Shown: positions 7,008-13,964 of the stretch, piece after piece
Position numbering within the stretch: the first letter of the stretch is position 1
Layout of the letters: every line of letters begins with the position of its first letter
NCBI GenBank assembly: GCA_014871665.1
Contig: WGSL01000043.1
Coordinates: 1 to 17,177 of the forward strand
Reading direction: 5' to 3'
From: Collinsella sp.
GTDB lineage: Bacteria > Actinomycetota > Coriobacteriia > Coriobacteriales > Coriobacteriaceae
DNA: 17,177 bases
Position numbers and translations under genes: made by a program
The notes under the pieces: generated by a model
Databases searched by the model: none
Told to the model about the DNA's origin: nothing
Seen by the model: the letters and a program-made list of their open reading frames with translations, nothing else

Positions 7008-7796
7008 ATGACCGAAGCCGCTGTTGAAACCTACGACACCACGACTAGAGGCGCCGCCTCGATGGCAGCCTATCGCGCCGTTCGCATCCTGCAACTATTA
7101 AGCGAAAACACCGGCGAGGACAAGGCCATGCTTTCCGATGAGTTGATCCGGCGCCTCGCCCATCCCGACGACCCCGCCCGCATGCCCATCTCGGCGGCGC
7201 GGCGCAGCATCTACACCGCCATCTCCGCGCTTCGCCATGCCGGATACGAAATTGAGTACAAACGCGGCGTGGGCTACAAACTTCTTACCCGCCCGCTCAC
7301 CGATGAAGAGATCATCCGGCTCCACGGTATGGTCATGCGCAACCGCTCCACGCCTATCGCTATCCGCAAGAGCATGGCGCAGCATTTAGTTGCCATGGCG
7401 AGTGCCGACGTTCGCGGCTACCTCGATACACCCGAACCCGCTCCAAGCGCAGGCAGCAAGGCTACCAAGGCAACGCGCGCGCCCATCAAGCGCATCGACA
7501 CGTGCGAGCTCGTCGAGCAGGCCATCGACCACGGAACCACGGTGAGTTTTGATATTTCGAGCGTCACGACACGCGGCGAAACCGAAGCAGCACGGATGAC
7601 ACTCCGTCCCTTTGCCATCAGGCAGCGCGATGGCATCTCGTATCTGCTGGGAACGGTCTACGACGCCCGAGGCACCGACGATACGCTGCGCACCGTCGAG
7701 ATCGCCCGTATGAGAAACGTCAGCACGCGCCTGCTCGACGGCAAGAAGCTCTTCGCCGCCCTCGACGAGGAGGACGACGCCTCCTCCGCCGCATAA
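7008..7796 (+). CDS. WYL-domain transcription regulator
   Basis: A 262-residue cytoplasmic regulator. I choose the ATG at 7008 because GGAAAGGA (6990-6997) lies 10 nt upstream; a GTG at 6999 is too close to it. Residues about 18-90 form a winged helix-turn-helix (MAAYRAVRILQLLSEN, ISAARRSIYTAISALRHAGYEIEY, RGVGYKLL). After a small linker rich in Ala, Pro and Lys, residues about 155-250 resemble a WYL-type sensing domain: LVEQAIDHGTTVSFDIS, a LRPFAIRQRDGISYLLGTVYDARG core in place of the usual LxPxGLxxxxGxWYLxG pattern, and LRTVEIARMRNV. The WYL triad itself is not conserved (SYL). WYL proteins bind nucleotides, nucleic acids or other ligands and act as activators or repressors. Targets are unknown; the ABC importer genes just downstream are the nearest candidates. 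Confidence 0.8.
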   Translation: MTEAAVETYDTTTRGAASMAAYRAVRILQLLSENTGEDKAMLSDELIRRLAHPDDPARMPISAARRSIYTAISALRHAGYEIEYKRGVGYKLLTRPLTDEEIIRLHGMVMRNRSTPIAIRKSMAQHLVAMASADVRGYLDTPEPAPSAGSKATKATRAPIKRIDTCELVEQAIDHGTTVSFDISSVTTRGETEAARMTLRPFAIRQRDGISYLLGTVYDARGTDDTLRTVEIARMRNVSTRLLDGKKLFAALDEEDDASSAA

Positions 7797-7865
7797 GACC
7801 CTCCGCCGCCCATTCGACTACCCGTACCGCCCATCCGATTCTGTATTAAAAAACCCGCCAGGCTG

Positions 7866-7896
7866 TTGTAAAAATGGACATCAGCGCTACTATAGT
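7866..7896 (+). promoter_or_regulatory. Promoter of the ABC importer binding-protein gene
   Basis: TTGTAA (7866-7871) is followed after 16 bp by TACTAT (7888-7893), or after 19 bp by TATAGT (7891-7896). The transcript would start near 7900, right at the leader hairpin 7899-7924. Confidence 0.5.
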
Positions 7897-7898
7897 TC

Positions 7899-7924
7899 CA
7901 CTTGCACTTTGTCCCAGTGCAGTG
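7899..7924 (+). promoter_or_regulatory. 5' leader hairpin before the binding-protein gene
   Basis: CACTTGCACT (7899-7908) pairs with AGTGCAGTG (7916-7924) with one bulged T and a 7-nt loop. A second weak pairing CCAG/CTGG (7928-7931 with 7943-7946) comes close to the GGGGG ribosome site. No T-box, tryptophan-rich leader peptide or known riboswitch is recognisable. It may simply protect the 5' end. Confidence 0.35.
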
Positions 7925-7956
7925 TTTCCAGCCATTTTTATACTGGGGGTAATGAT

Positions 7957-8937
7957 ATGAAGGACATCACCATCAGCCGCAGGAGCCTTCTGGTCTCCGC
8001 CGGCCTGCTCGCGCTCGCCCCGCTCGCCGGATGCGGCGGCAACTCTGGTTCCGGCTCTGCTGCCGTCGGTTCCGACTACACCATCGGCGTTCTGCAGCTC
8101 ACCGAGCACTCCGCACTCGATGCCGCCAACGACGGCTTTGTCAAGGCCATCAAGGAGAGCGGCCTTAAGGTTAAGATCGATCAGAAGAACGCCCAGAACG
8201 ACCAGTCCACGTGCAAGTCCATTGCCGACAAGTTCGTAGGCGACGACGTCGACCTGATCTATGCCATCGCTACGCCCGCCGCGCAGGCTGCCGCCGGCGC
8301 CACCGCCGATATCCCCATCGTGGGCTGCGCCATCACCGACTACGCCGCCTCCGGCCTGGTCCAGGACAACGACAAGCCCGGCACCAACGTCACGGGCGCT
8401 TCCGACCTCACCCCGGTCGCCGAGCAGCTCGAGATGATGCAGAAGGTCCTGCCCGACGTAAAGAAGGTCGGCCTGCTCTACTGCACCGCCGAGTCCAACT
8501 CCGACGTCCAGATCAAGGCCGCCAAGAAGGAGCTCGACAAGCTGGGGCTCGAGTACACCGATTTCACCGTCTCGAGCTCCAACGAGATTCAGTCCGTCGT
8601 CGAGTCTGCCGTGGGCAAGGTCGACGCGCTGTACTCCCCCACCGACAACACCATCGCCGCGGGCGCTTCGCAGGTGGGCCAGATCTGCAAGGAGAACAAG
8701 CTTCCCTTCGTGACCGGCGAGGAGGGCATGTGCAAGGCCGGTGGCCTGTTCACCCTCTCCATCAACTATGAGGACCTGGGCTACGCCGCGGGCGAGATGG
8801 CCGTTAAGATCCTGAAGGGCGAGGCCAAGCCCGAAGACATGCCGATCAAGCACCTCTCGAGCAAGGACCTGGTCGTCGTCAAGAACGACGAAATGGCCGA
8901 GGCCCTGGGCATCGACCTTTCCGCTCTGGACGAGTAG
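7957..8937 (+). CDS. ABC importer substrate-binding lipoprotein, TrpX-like (COG2984 family)
   Basis: A 326-residue extracytoplasmic binding protein. The ATG at 7957 has GGGGGT 7 nt upstream. The signal peptide contains SRRSLL, a twin-arginine-like start, a hydrophobic stretch and the lipobox LAGC with the lipidated Cys26. A Gly/Ser-rich tether follows, then two Rossmann-type lobes: YTIGVLQLTEHSALDAANDGF, DLIYAIATPAAQAAAGATADIPIVG, VTGASDLTPVAEQLEMMQ, KKVGLLYCTAESNSDVQIK, DALYSPTDNTIAAGASQVGQ and FTLSINYEDLGYAAGEMAVK. These are hallmark blocks of the ABC_sub_bind family that works with a COG4120 permease and a COG1101 ATPase. Known members bind tryptophan or other amino acids, and the substrate here is not decidable. 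A hairpin between this gene and the permease allows extra transcript of the binding protein. Confidence 0.9.
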   Translation: MKDITISRRSLLVSAGLLALAPLAGCGGNSGSGSAAVGSDYTIGVLQLTEHSALDAANDGFVKAIKESGLKVKIDQKNAQNDQSTCKSIADKFVGDDVDLIYAIATPAAQAAAGATADIPIVGCAITDYAASGLVQDNDKPGTNVTGASDLTPVAEQLEMMQKVLPDVKKVGLLYCTAESNSDVQIKAAKKELDKLGLEYTDFTVSSSNEIQSVVESAVGKVDALYSPTDNTIAAGASQVGQICKENKLPFVTGEEGMCKAGGLFTLSINYEDLGYAAGEMAVKILKGEAKPEDMPIKHLSSKDLVVVKNDEMAEALGIDLSALDE

Positions 8938-9008
8938 CGACATGCGCGGCGATGCGCCTAGGGCCCATGCTCGCACCGTTGCCGTGTTATTCAATATCTG
9001 AACCATTG

Positions 9009-9046
9009 GGGCGAACGCTAAAGACCGGCGTTCGCCCTGCTTGTTT
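9009..9046 (+). terminator. Terminator-like hairpin between binding protein and permease genes
   Basis: GGGCGAACGC (9009-9018) and GCGTTCGCCC (9028-9037) form a perfect 10-bp stem with a 9-nt loop, followed by TGCTTGTTT. Partial termination here would give excess binding protein over membrane components, a common arrangement. A weaker hairpin follows at about 9041-9058. Confidence 0.7.
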
Positions 9047-9095
9047 CAGATGAGACAAAACATTCGTCCGCAGCTCTTATATTCATTGTTACCGC

Positions 9096-9101
9096 TATCA
9101 T
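9096..9101 (+). promoter_or_regulatory. Possible promoter -10 before the permease gene
   Basis: TATCAT (9096-9101), preceded by GC as at feoB, lies 40 bp before the permease ATG. No convincing -35 box is present, so the permease may depend on read-through from the binding-protein promoter. Confidence 0.3.
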
Positions 9102-9141
9102 GGTGAATCACGTGTCCACCCTATCCTAGGAGGTATGAAGC

Positions 9142-10065
9142 ATGCTCATTGCATTGCAGGGCGCCGTTTCGCAGGGCGTCCTCTGGGGCATTATGGTGCT
9201 TGGCGTGTTTATCACGTTCCGCCTGCTCGACATCCCCGATATGACCTGCGACGGCAGCTTTGCCCTCGGCGGCTGTGTCTGCGCCGTACTCATCGTCAAT
9301 AACAACGTCGACCCGCTGCTCGCCGTGCTGGCCGGTATGTGCGCCGGCGCCATCGCGGGTGCCGTCACGGGCATTTTGACCACCGTCTTTGAGATTCCCG
9401 CGATCCTCGCCGGAATCCTCACCCAGATCAGCCTGTGGTCCATCAACCTGCGCATCATGGGCAAGTCCAATACGCCCATTCTTGCCAAGGGCACCGTGTT
9501 CTCGGCCGTCAGCAATATGACCGGTCTGCCGCAGTCCACCGTTGCCATCATCTTGGGCATCCTGCTCGCCGTGGCTATCGTAGCCATCCTGTATTGGTTC
9601 TTTGGCACCGAGATCGGCTCGGCGCTGCGCGCCACCGGCAACAACGAGTACATGATCCGCGCTCTGGGCGTCAACACCAACTCCACCAAGATGATCGCCC
9701 TCGTGCTCTCCAACGCCCTCATCGGCCTTTCGGGCGCGCTCATCTGCCAGAGCCAAAAGTATGCCGACATTGGTATGGGCACCGGTGCCATCGTTATCGG
9801 TCTTGCCGCCATCGTCATCGGTGAGGTGCTCGGCCGTCTGCTGCCCGGCGGTCTCACGCAGTTTAGCGTCCGTCTTGCCTCCGCCGTCTTTGGCTCCGTG
9901 GTGTACTTCCTTATCCGCGCCATCGTGCTGCAGCTGGGCATGGACGCCAACGACATGAAGCTGCTTTCCGCCGTAATTGTCGCTGTGGCCCTGTGCGTAC
10001 CCGTGGTTTGGGAGCGCTATAAGCTCCGCAGCTCCTACACGAAGGGGGATGAGGCAGATGCTTAA
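9142..10065 (+). CDS. ABC importer membrane permease, TrpY-like (COG4120 family)
   Basis: A 307-residue integral membrane protein with about eight to nine hydrophobic segments, of the BPD_transp_2 type that also covers branched-chain amino-acid and ribose permeases. AGGAGG at 9128-9133 is 8 nt before the ATG. Recognisable parts are the N-terminal GVLWGIMVLGVFITFRLLDIPDMT followed by CDGSFALGG, the cytoplasmic coupling segment GTEIGSALRATGNNEYMIRALGVNT, and the ALIGLSGALICQSQKYADIGMGTGAIV-type segment with GLAAIVIGEVLGR. These are characteristic of permeases paired with TrpX-like binding proteins. It forms the channel through which the substrate captured by the lipoprotein enters. Its last 8 bases overlap the ATPase gene, implying translational coupling. 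Confidence 0.9.
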   Translation: MLIALQGAVSQGVLWGIMVLGVFITFRLLDIPDMTCDGSFALGGCVCAVLIVNNNVDPLLAVLAGMCAGAIAGAVTGILTTVFEIPAILAGILTQISLWSINLRIMGKSNTPILAKGTVFSAVSNMTGLPQSTVAIILGILLAVAIVAILYWFFGTEIGSALRATGNNEYMIRALGVNTNSTKMIALVLSNALIGLSGALICQSQKYADIGMGTGAIVIGLAAIVIGEVLGRLLPGGLTQFSVRLASAVFGSVVYFLIRAIVLQLGMDANDMKLLSAVIVAVALCVPVVWERYKLRSSYTKGDEADA

Positions 10066-10852
10066 GCTCTCGCACGTCAAGAAGACCTTTAACAAGGGCA
10101 CCGTCACCGAGAAGCGCGCGCTCACCGGCGTCGACCTCACCCTGAATGACGGCGACTTTGTAACCGTGATCGGCGGCAACGGCGCCGGCAAGTCCACGCT
10201 GCTCAACATGATCGCCGGCGTGTACCCGCTCGATTCGGGCGTTATTGAGCTCGACGGCACCGACATCTCGCGCCTGAGCGAGTCGCAGCGCGCCAAGTAC
10301 CTGGGCCGCGTGTTTCAGGACCCCATGCGCGGTACCGCTGCCGACATGCAAATCGCCGAGAACCTGGCCCTCGCCAAGCGTCGCGGCCAGCGTCGCGGCC
10401 TTTCGTGGGGCGTCACCAAGGCCGAGAAAGATGAGTACGTTGAGTTGCTCAAGCGCCTGGACCTTGGTCTGGACACGCGTCTCAACGCCAAGGTCGGCCT
10501 GCTCTCGGGCGGCCAGCGCCAGGCACTCACCCTGTTGATGGCCACGCTCACCAGGCCGCGCCTGCTGCTGCTCGACGAGCACACCGCGGCCCTCGACCCC
10601 AAGACGGCCTCTAAGGTGCTCAACCTGACCGAGGAGATCGTCGACGAGAACCACCTGACCACGCTCATGGTCACGCACAACATGAACGACGCCATCCGTC
10701 TGGGCAACCGTCTGATCATGATGCACGAAGGCCACGTGATCTACGACGTGGCGGGCGATGAGAAGAAGTCGCTCACCGTAGCCGACCTGCTGCAGAAATT
10801 CGAGGAGGTCTCGGGCGGCGAGCTCGCCAACGACCGCATGCTGCTAAGCTAA
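10058..10852 (+). CDS. ABC importer ATPase, TrpZ-like (COG1101 family)
   Basis: A 264-residue cytoplasmic ATPase that powers the importer. I choose the ATG at 10058, 9 nt after GGGGG; an ATG at 10049 in the same frame is an alternative adding three residues. Walker A GGNGAGKST is at 39-47, the Q-loop Gln87 in VFQDP, signature LSGGQRQAL at 149-157, Walker B LLLLDEHTAALD at 169-180, and the switch histidine in VTHNMND (His207). All catalytic residues are present. VFQDPMRGTAADMQIAENL and SWGV are typical for ATPases of TrpX-like systems. The gene overlaps the permease by 8 bp. Its TAA stop lies in the left arm of the first of two hairpins that end the operon. Confidence 0.93.
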   Translation: MLKLSHVKKTFNKGTVTEKRALTGVDLTLNDGDFVTVIGGNGAGKSTLLNMIAGVYPLDSGVIELDGTDISRLSESQRAKYLGRVFQDPMRGTAADMQIAENLALAKRRGQRRGLSWGVTKAEKDEYVELLKRLDLGLDTRLNAKVGLLSGGQRQALTLLMATLTRPRLLLLDEHTAALDPKTASKVLNLTEEIVDENHLTTLMVTHNMNDAIRLGNRLIMMHEGHVIYDVAGDEKKSLTVADLLQKFEEVSGGELANDRMLLS

Positions 10853-10890
10853 ACCTACCAAAAAGGGACAGGTTTATTTTGGCAGGTTTT
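10851..10890 (+). terminator. Stop-codon-overlapping terminator with AGGGACAG loop (copy 1)
   Basis: The left arm 10851-10863 begins in the stop codon of the ATPase gene and pairs with 10877-10889 at 12 of 13 positions. The loop carries AGGGACAGG, and the right arm ends in a T run to 10890. Same design as the hairpins at 11954 and 14673. Confidence 0.75.
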
Positions 10891-10905
10891 ATCTGCGCAA
10901 ACGTC

Positions 10906-10945
10906 AAAACCGCCGCAAAGGGACAGAGGCCCTTGCGGCGGTTTT
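10906..10945 (+). terminator. Second, back-to-back terminator with AAAGGGACAG core (copy 2)
   Basis: AAAACCGCCGCAAAGGG (10906-10922) pairs with CCCTTGCGGCGGTTTT (10930-10945): 16 bp with one bulged A, loop ACAGAGG. The stem ends in TTTT. It stands 16 bp after the first terminator. Confidence 0.8.
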
Positions 10946-11114
10946 CGCATATTATGTCGATAATCCAGCGTCAGCAGGAACTACTGGTTAAGGACTAAGG
11001 AAACTGCCACGAGAAGCTCTCTTCCCCGTCTCGCCTTGACCGCCGCACTCCTTGCCGGCGTGCTCGCCGGCGCCCCAGCTTACGCCACCGCGGCCACCCC
11101 ATCTCAAGTTATCG

Positions 11115-11146
11115 GCCCGTCCGATGTGATCGGACGGGCTTCTTGG
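11115..11146 (+). terminator. Terminator-like hairpin before mscS
   Basis: GCCCGTCCGAT (11115-11125) and ATCGGACGGGC (11129-11139) make an 11-bp stem with a 3-nt loop, then TTCTTGG. It lies inside the signal-peptide remnant and isolates mscS from upstream transcription. Confidence 0.7.
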
Positions 11147-11150
11147 TGGG

Positions 11151-11156
11151 TATCAT
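11151..11156 (+). promoter_or_regulatory. Possible -10 box of mscS
   Basis: TATCAT preceded by GG, 37 bp before the mscS ATG and directly after the hairpin. The sequence around it (TATCATGGTT) resembles those in front of the permease gene (TATCATGGTG) and the BMP-fusion gene (TACCATGGTT). No -35 box is recognised. Confidence 0.35.
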
Positions 11157-11187
11157 GGTTGGACGATCATTAGGAGGTTTTCCCTAC

Positions 11188-11955
11188 ATGGAATTGTTTG
11201 AGCCGATTCTTCATTTCTTTGAGCAACGGTGGGTCCACAACATCATCTGGGCCATCATCTTGGCGATAGGCACCGCCGTCGCCGCCAAGGTCGTATCCAA
11301 GACCCTGAACCATCTGCTTAACCGAGACGATAACCCGCTTCCGGCATCGAGTATCTTCATCAACATCGCGCGCGCCGTCATCTGGATGATTGGCGGCAGC
11401 TTTATCCTCGACAACTGCTTTGGCATTAACGCAAACGCGCTCGTCGCCGCTCTTGGCGTCGGCGGCATCGCCATCTCGCTCGGCTTTCAGGACACGCTGT
11501 CAAACCTTATCGGCGGCATGCAGGTGACGTTTATGGGCATCATCAAACCCGGCGACAATATCGAGGTCGGCGGCGTATCCGGCGTGGTCCAAGACATCAC
11601 TTGGCGCCATACAACGATTGAGGATGCCTGTGGACAGACCATCATCGTCCCCAACTCCAACATTTCCAAGAACACACTCGTGCATTTGATGCCCTTTGGG
11701 CGCGTGGCCGTGCCCGTTGCGGTCAAGGACACGTCCAAGTGGGCTTCACTGGACGCGCTGGCAGATGAGCTCACCGACGCCACCAAGGCCGCTGTGCTTC
11801 CCATCTCGGGCTTTGACAAGGAGCCCTACGTGCTCTTTAGCGAAATCGGCGACTTTGGCATCAAGGGAAAGATCATCTTTATCGTCAGCGACGACAGCAC
11901 TACTTTCACGGCAGCCGACGCCTGCATCCGCGCCATCGCCCCCATCATCGCCTAA
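11188..11955 (+). CDS. mscS: Small-conductance mechanosensitive channel, MscS family
   Basis: A 255-residue membrane channel of the minimal MscS type that opens under membrane tension and releases solutes during osmotic downshock. AGGAGG at 11172-11177 is 10 nt before the chosen ATG. Hydrophobic segments occupy about residues 15-35 and 55-75; the pore helix TM3 is NALVAALGVGGIAISLGFQDTLSNLIGG, with the alternating Gly/Ala packing and the GFQ-x-LSN-x-GG kink of the family. The beta domain follows (PGDNIEVGGVSGVVQDITWRHTTIE, IIVPNSNI), then the alpha/beta C-terminal domain. It lacks the long N-terminal extensions of MscK-type proteins. Its stop codon overlaps hairpin copy 3. It is probably its own transcription unit. 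Confidence 0.92.
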   Translation: MELFEPILHFFEQRWVHNIIWAIILAIGTAVAAKVVSKTLNHLLNRDDNPLPASSIFINIARAVIWMIGGSFILDNCFGINANALVAALGVGGIAISLGFQDTLSNLIGGMQVTFMGIIKPGDNIEVGGVSGVVQDITWRHTTIEDACGQTIIVPNSNISKNTLVHLMPFGRVAVPVAVKDTSKWASLDALADELTDATKAAVLPISGFDKEPYVLFSEIGDFGIKGKIIFIVSDDSTTFTAADACIRAIAPIIA

Positions 11956-11993
11956 ACCACCGCAAAGGGAACAGGCATCTTTGTAGTGGTTTT
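11954..11993 (+). terminator. Stop-codon-overlapping terminator with AAAGGGAACAG core (copy 3)
   Basis: AAACCACCGCAAAG (11954-11967) pairs with CTTTGTAGTGGTTT (11979-11992) with one A/C mismatch and one G:U pair. The loop is GGAACAGGCAT and TTTT ends the right arm. The left arm starts inside the mscS stop codon, as in copy 1. Confidence 0.75.
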
Positions 11994-12008
11994 CATTCGT
12001 GGTACCAT
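11981..12008 (+). promoter_or_regulatory. Promoter of the BMP-fusion gene
   Basis: TTGTAG (11981-11986) and TACCAT (12003-12008) are 16 bp apart, the same layout as TTGTAA-16-TACTAT before the binding-protein gene at 7866. The -35 lies in the right arm of the mscS terminator. The leader would be about 33 nt. Confidence 0.4.
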
Positions 12009-12047
12009 GGTTCATATAGTTGTTTAAACGACTAAGGGAGCAACATT

Positions 12048-13964
12048 ATGGAAGAGGCCTATCGTCAAGCACGCAAGCGCGGCGAGCAGGGACGTCGACG
12101 CGCCATTAGCCAAAGCGAGCATCCATACCTTACGGACCTCGATAGCTTGGTTGCTCAGCTCCCCTTAGGTCAGCGAGAGAATGTCGGCCTGCGGGATATT
12201 CCGCTCGAAATGGTCGTCGGCACGGTCACCAAGGGCCGTCAGTCCGCCTTTTCGTGTAACTTTATGCCCCTGCTTCCGTTTAGCACCGAGTTCGCCCGCA
12301 AGTGGTCCAACCTCTACGACATCCAGGTGACCGAGGGCTATCGCGACCCCATCATCGTCACCGAGTTCATGCATCGGTTCTATGTCCAGGAAGGCAACAA
12401 ACGCGTCAGTGTCCTCAAATTCCTGGACGCTCCAACGGTTTCGGCCAGGGTCACCCGTCTCTACCCCGGCACATGGGATTCCGTCGAAAGCCGCCTGTAC
12501 GGTGAATTCTGCGCGTTTTGGCGCGTCTGCCCCCTATACGAGATCGAGTTCTCGCGTGAGGGAAGCTACGAGACGCTCGCCAAGATGCTCGGTCAGAACC
12601 TTATCGAAAAATGGCCGCAGAAAAAGGTCGACTACCTACGCCACACCTTCCTGCTCTTTAAGCGCGCCTACCTTCGCGCAGGCGGCGACCACCTGGACAT
12701 TACGCCTGCCGACGCCATGCTCGTCTACCTCAATGTGTACAACCAGGACCGCCTGCTGGATACGCCGACGGATATCGTCGTAAACCGCCTGTGCAAGATT
12801 TGGCGCGAGCTGGTCATTGCCGGCAAAAATGACGAGGACAAGGTCGATCTTGTCGAAGCGCCGAGCGTCGATGAGGAGGAGTCGCCCACCAAGTCCACCT
12901 CCGGCGTGCTCAACTTCTTTATGGGCAAGACTGTCTACTCGACGGCCAACCCCCTGTGTATCGCCTTTATCCATGAGTTCCCCTGTGCGGCGTCGAGCTG
13001 GGACAGTCTGCACGACCAAGGACGCCAGTATCTCGATGAGCACTTTGACGGTATCGTGCGCACCGAGGCGTTCGAGGACTGTCACGATCCGGACGTGTTC
13101 TACGCCGCCGTGGAAACGGCTGTCAAACATGGAGACAACGTCATCTTCTCGACCTCGCACCGCCTGATGGAATACACGCTCAGAGCTGCCGTTGAGTATC
13201 CCCAGGTTCGGTTCCTCAACTGCTCTATCGGCCTTCCCCACCAAAGCGTCCGTTCGTACTTTGGCAAGATGTACGAGGCCAAGTTCCTCCTGGGCGCCCT
13301 TGCCGCCAGCATGGCAGACAACCATCGCATCGGCTACCACGCGTCGGTCTTCGCATCCGGCGCGCTCAGCGAGATCAATGCCTTTGCCATCGGTGCCTCG
13401 CTGCTCGACCCCCGCGCGCAAATTATCCTCACCTGGGGCGATGTACCCGCCGGCGGTCTTGCCGAGGCCATGTGCCGCGAAGGCGTGAGCGTCATGACCG
13501 GCGCTGACATGTCAAAGTCGCTCGAAGACCCTACGGCCTACGGACTCCACCGCCTGGTCGATGGCAAGGTTTCCGGCATCGCCATGCCGGTATGGAACTG
13601 GGGCCGTTACTACGAGCTCATCGTTCGCAGCCTTCTGCACGGCACGTGGGACGAGACCAGCGATGACAACCAAGTGCGCGCCGTCAACTACTGGTACGGC
13701 ATGAGCTCTGGCGTTATCGACATCCGTTACGCTCCGGGCCTACCCTACCAGACGCGCAAACTCGTGCAGTTGCTCCGTAACGGCATTGTTGAGGGATCCA
13801 TCAACCCCTTTGGCGGCGAGCTCCACAGCCAGAACGGCGTGGTACAGATCGAAGGCTTCCCTCCGCTGCCGAGCACGCAGATTGTCGAGATGAATTGGCT
13901 GGCGGATAACGTGGTAGGCACCATTCCGCAGCTCGACGATGAGCCGAAAGTCCCTGCCCTATGA
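12048..13964 (+). CDS. Cytoplasmic fusion of a ParB-like region and a BMP-family (PnrA/Med-like) ligand-binding domain
   Basis: A 638-residue protein; AAGGGAG lies 7 nt before the ATG. BMP-family proteins are normally secreted lipoproteins that bind nucleosides for ABC importers. This one has a charged N-terminus (MEEAYRQARKRGEQGRRRA), no hydrophobic signal and no lipobox, so it should stay in the cytoplasm. Residues about 46-135 look ParB/sulfiredoxin-like: VGLRDIPLEMVVGT, then DPIIVTEFMHRFYVQEGNKR and SVLKFLDAPTV, where EGNKRVSVLKFL corresponds to the GxRRxxAxxxL block of ParB. Residues about 136-290 form a mostly helical linker. Residues about 300-605 follow the BMP fold: LCIAFIHEFPCAASSWDSLHD at the start, VIFSTSHRLMEYTLRAA, SYFGKMYEAKFLLGALAA (the BMP motif that precedes AA..S), and INPFGGEL near the end. 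The phosphoesterase gene overlaps its stop by 4 bp. A ligand-responsive regulator or adaptor is my inference; automatic annotation would call it a BMP transporter protein. Confidence 0.75.
   Translation: MEEAYRQARKRGEQGRRRAISQSEHPYLTDLDSLVAQLPLGQRENVGLRDIPLEMVVGTVTKGRQSAFSCNFMPLLPFSTEFARKWSNLYDIQVTEGYRDPIIVTEFMHRFYVQEGNKRVSVLKFLDAPTVSARVTRLYPGTWDSVESRLYGEFCAFWRVCPLYEIEFSREGSYETLAKMLGQNLIEKWPQKKVDYLRHTFLLFKRAYLRAGGDHLDITPADAMLVYLNVYNQDRLLDTPTDIVVNRLCKIWRELVIAGKNDEDKVDLVEAPSVDEEESPTKSTSGVLNFFMGKTVYSTANPLCIAFIHEFPCAASSWDSLHDQGRQYLDEHFDGIVRTEAFEDCHDPDVFYAAVETAVKHGDNVIFSTSHRLMEYTLRAAVEYPQVRFLNCSIGLPHQSVRSYFGKMYEAKFLLGALAASMADNHRIGYHASVFASGALSEINAFAIGASLLDPRAQIILTWGDVPAGGLAEAMCREGVSVMTGADMSKSLEDPTAYGLHRLVDGKVSGIAMPVWNWGRYYELIVRSLLHGTWDETSDDNQVRAVNYWYGMSSGVIDIRYAPGLPYQTRKLVQLLRNGIVEGSINPFGGELHSQNGVVQIEGFPPLPSTQIVEMNWLADNVVGTIPQLDDEPKVPAL

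Larger units (their letters stand above)
11009..11173 (+). pseudogene. Remnant of an exported-protein gene (signal peptide without a start codon)
   Basis: An open frame without ATG, GTG or TTG at its head encodes TRSSLPRLALTAALLAGVLA, then GAPAYATAAT and about 24 more residues to a TAG at 11171-11173. The first 28 residues look like a complete Sec signal peptide: basic start, Ala/Leu core, and an AYA-TAA cleavage region. Two AAGGA ribosome-site-like sequences (10990-10994, 10997-11001) lie at the right distance from the ACG at 11009, so ACG may be a decayed ATG. The mature protein is missing: the frame runs into a terminator-like hairpin at 11115. It ends exactly on the ribosome site of mscS. 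The function of the lost protein is unknown. A 14-codon ATG frame (10954-10998) lies just upstream. Chance coding is possible but the signal-like pattern is striking. Confidence 0.45.

Noticed and set aside
7897..7956. T-box or tryptophan attenuator before the TrpX-like gene
   Set aside because: The leader is only about 55 nt, with no T-box core sequence, specifier loop or Trp codons.
7846..9006. A 386-codon open frame antisense to the binding-protein gene
   Set aside because: No recognisable domain; it begins inside the intergenic terminator area and is explained by codon bias of the real gene.
9121..10735. Long open frames antisense to the permease and ATPase genes
   Set aside because: They overlap two certain ABC genes and read as low-complexity mirror sequence.
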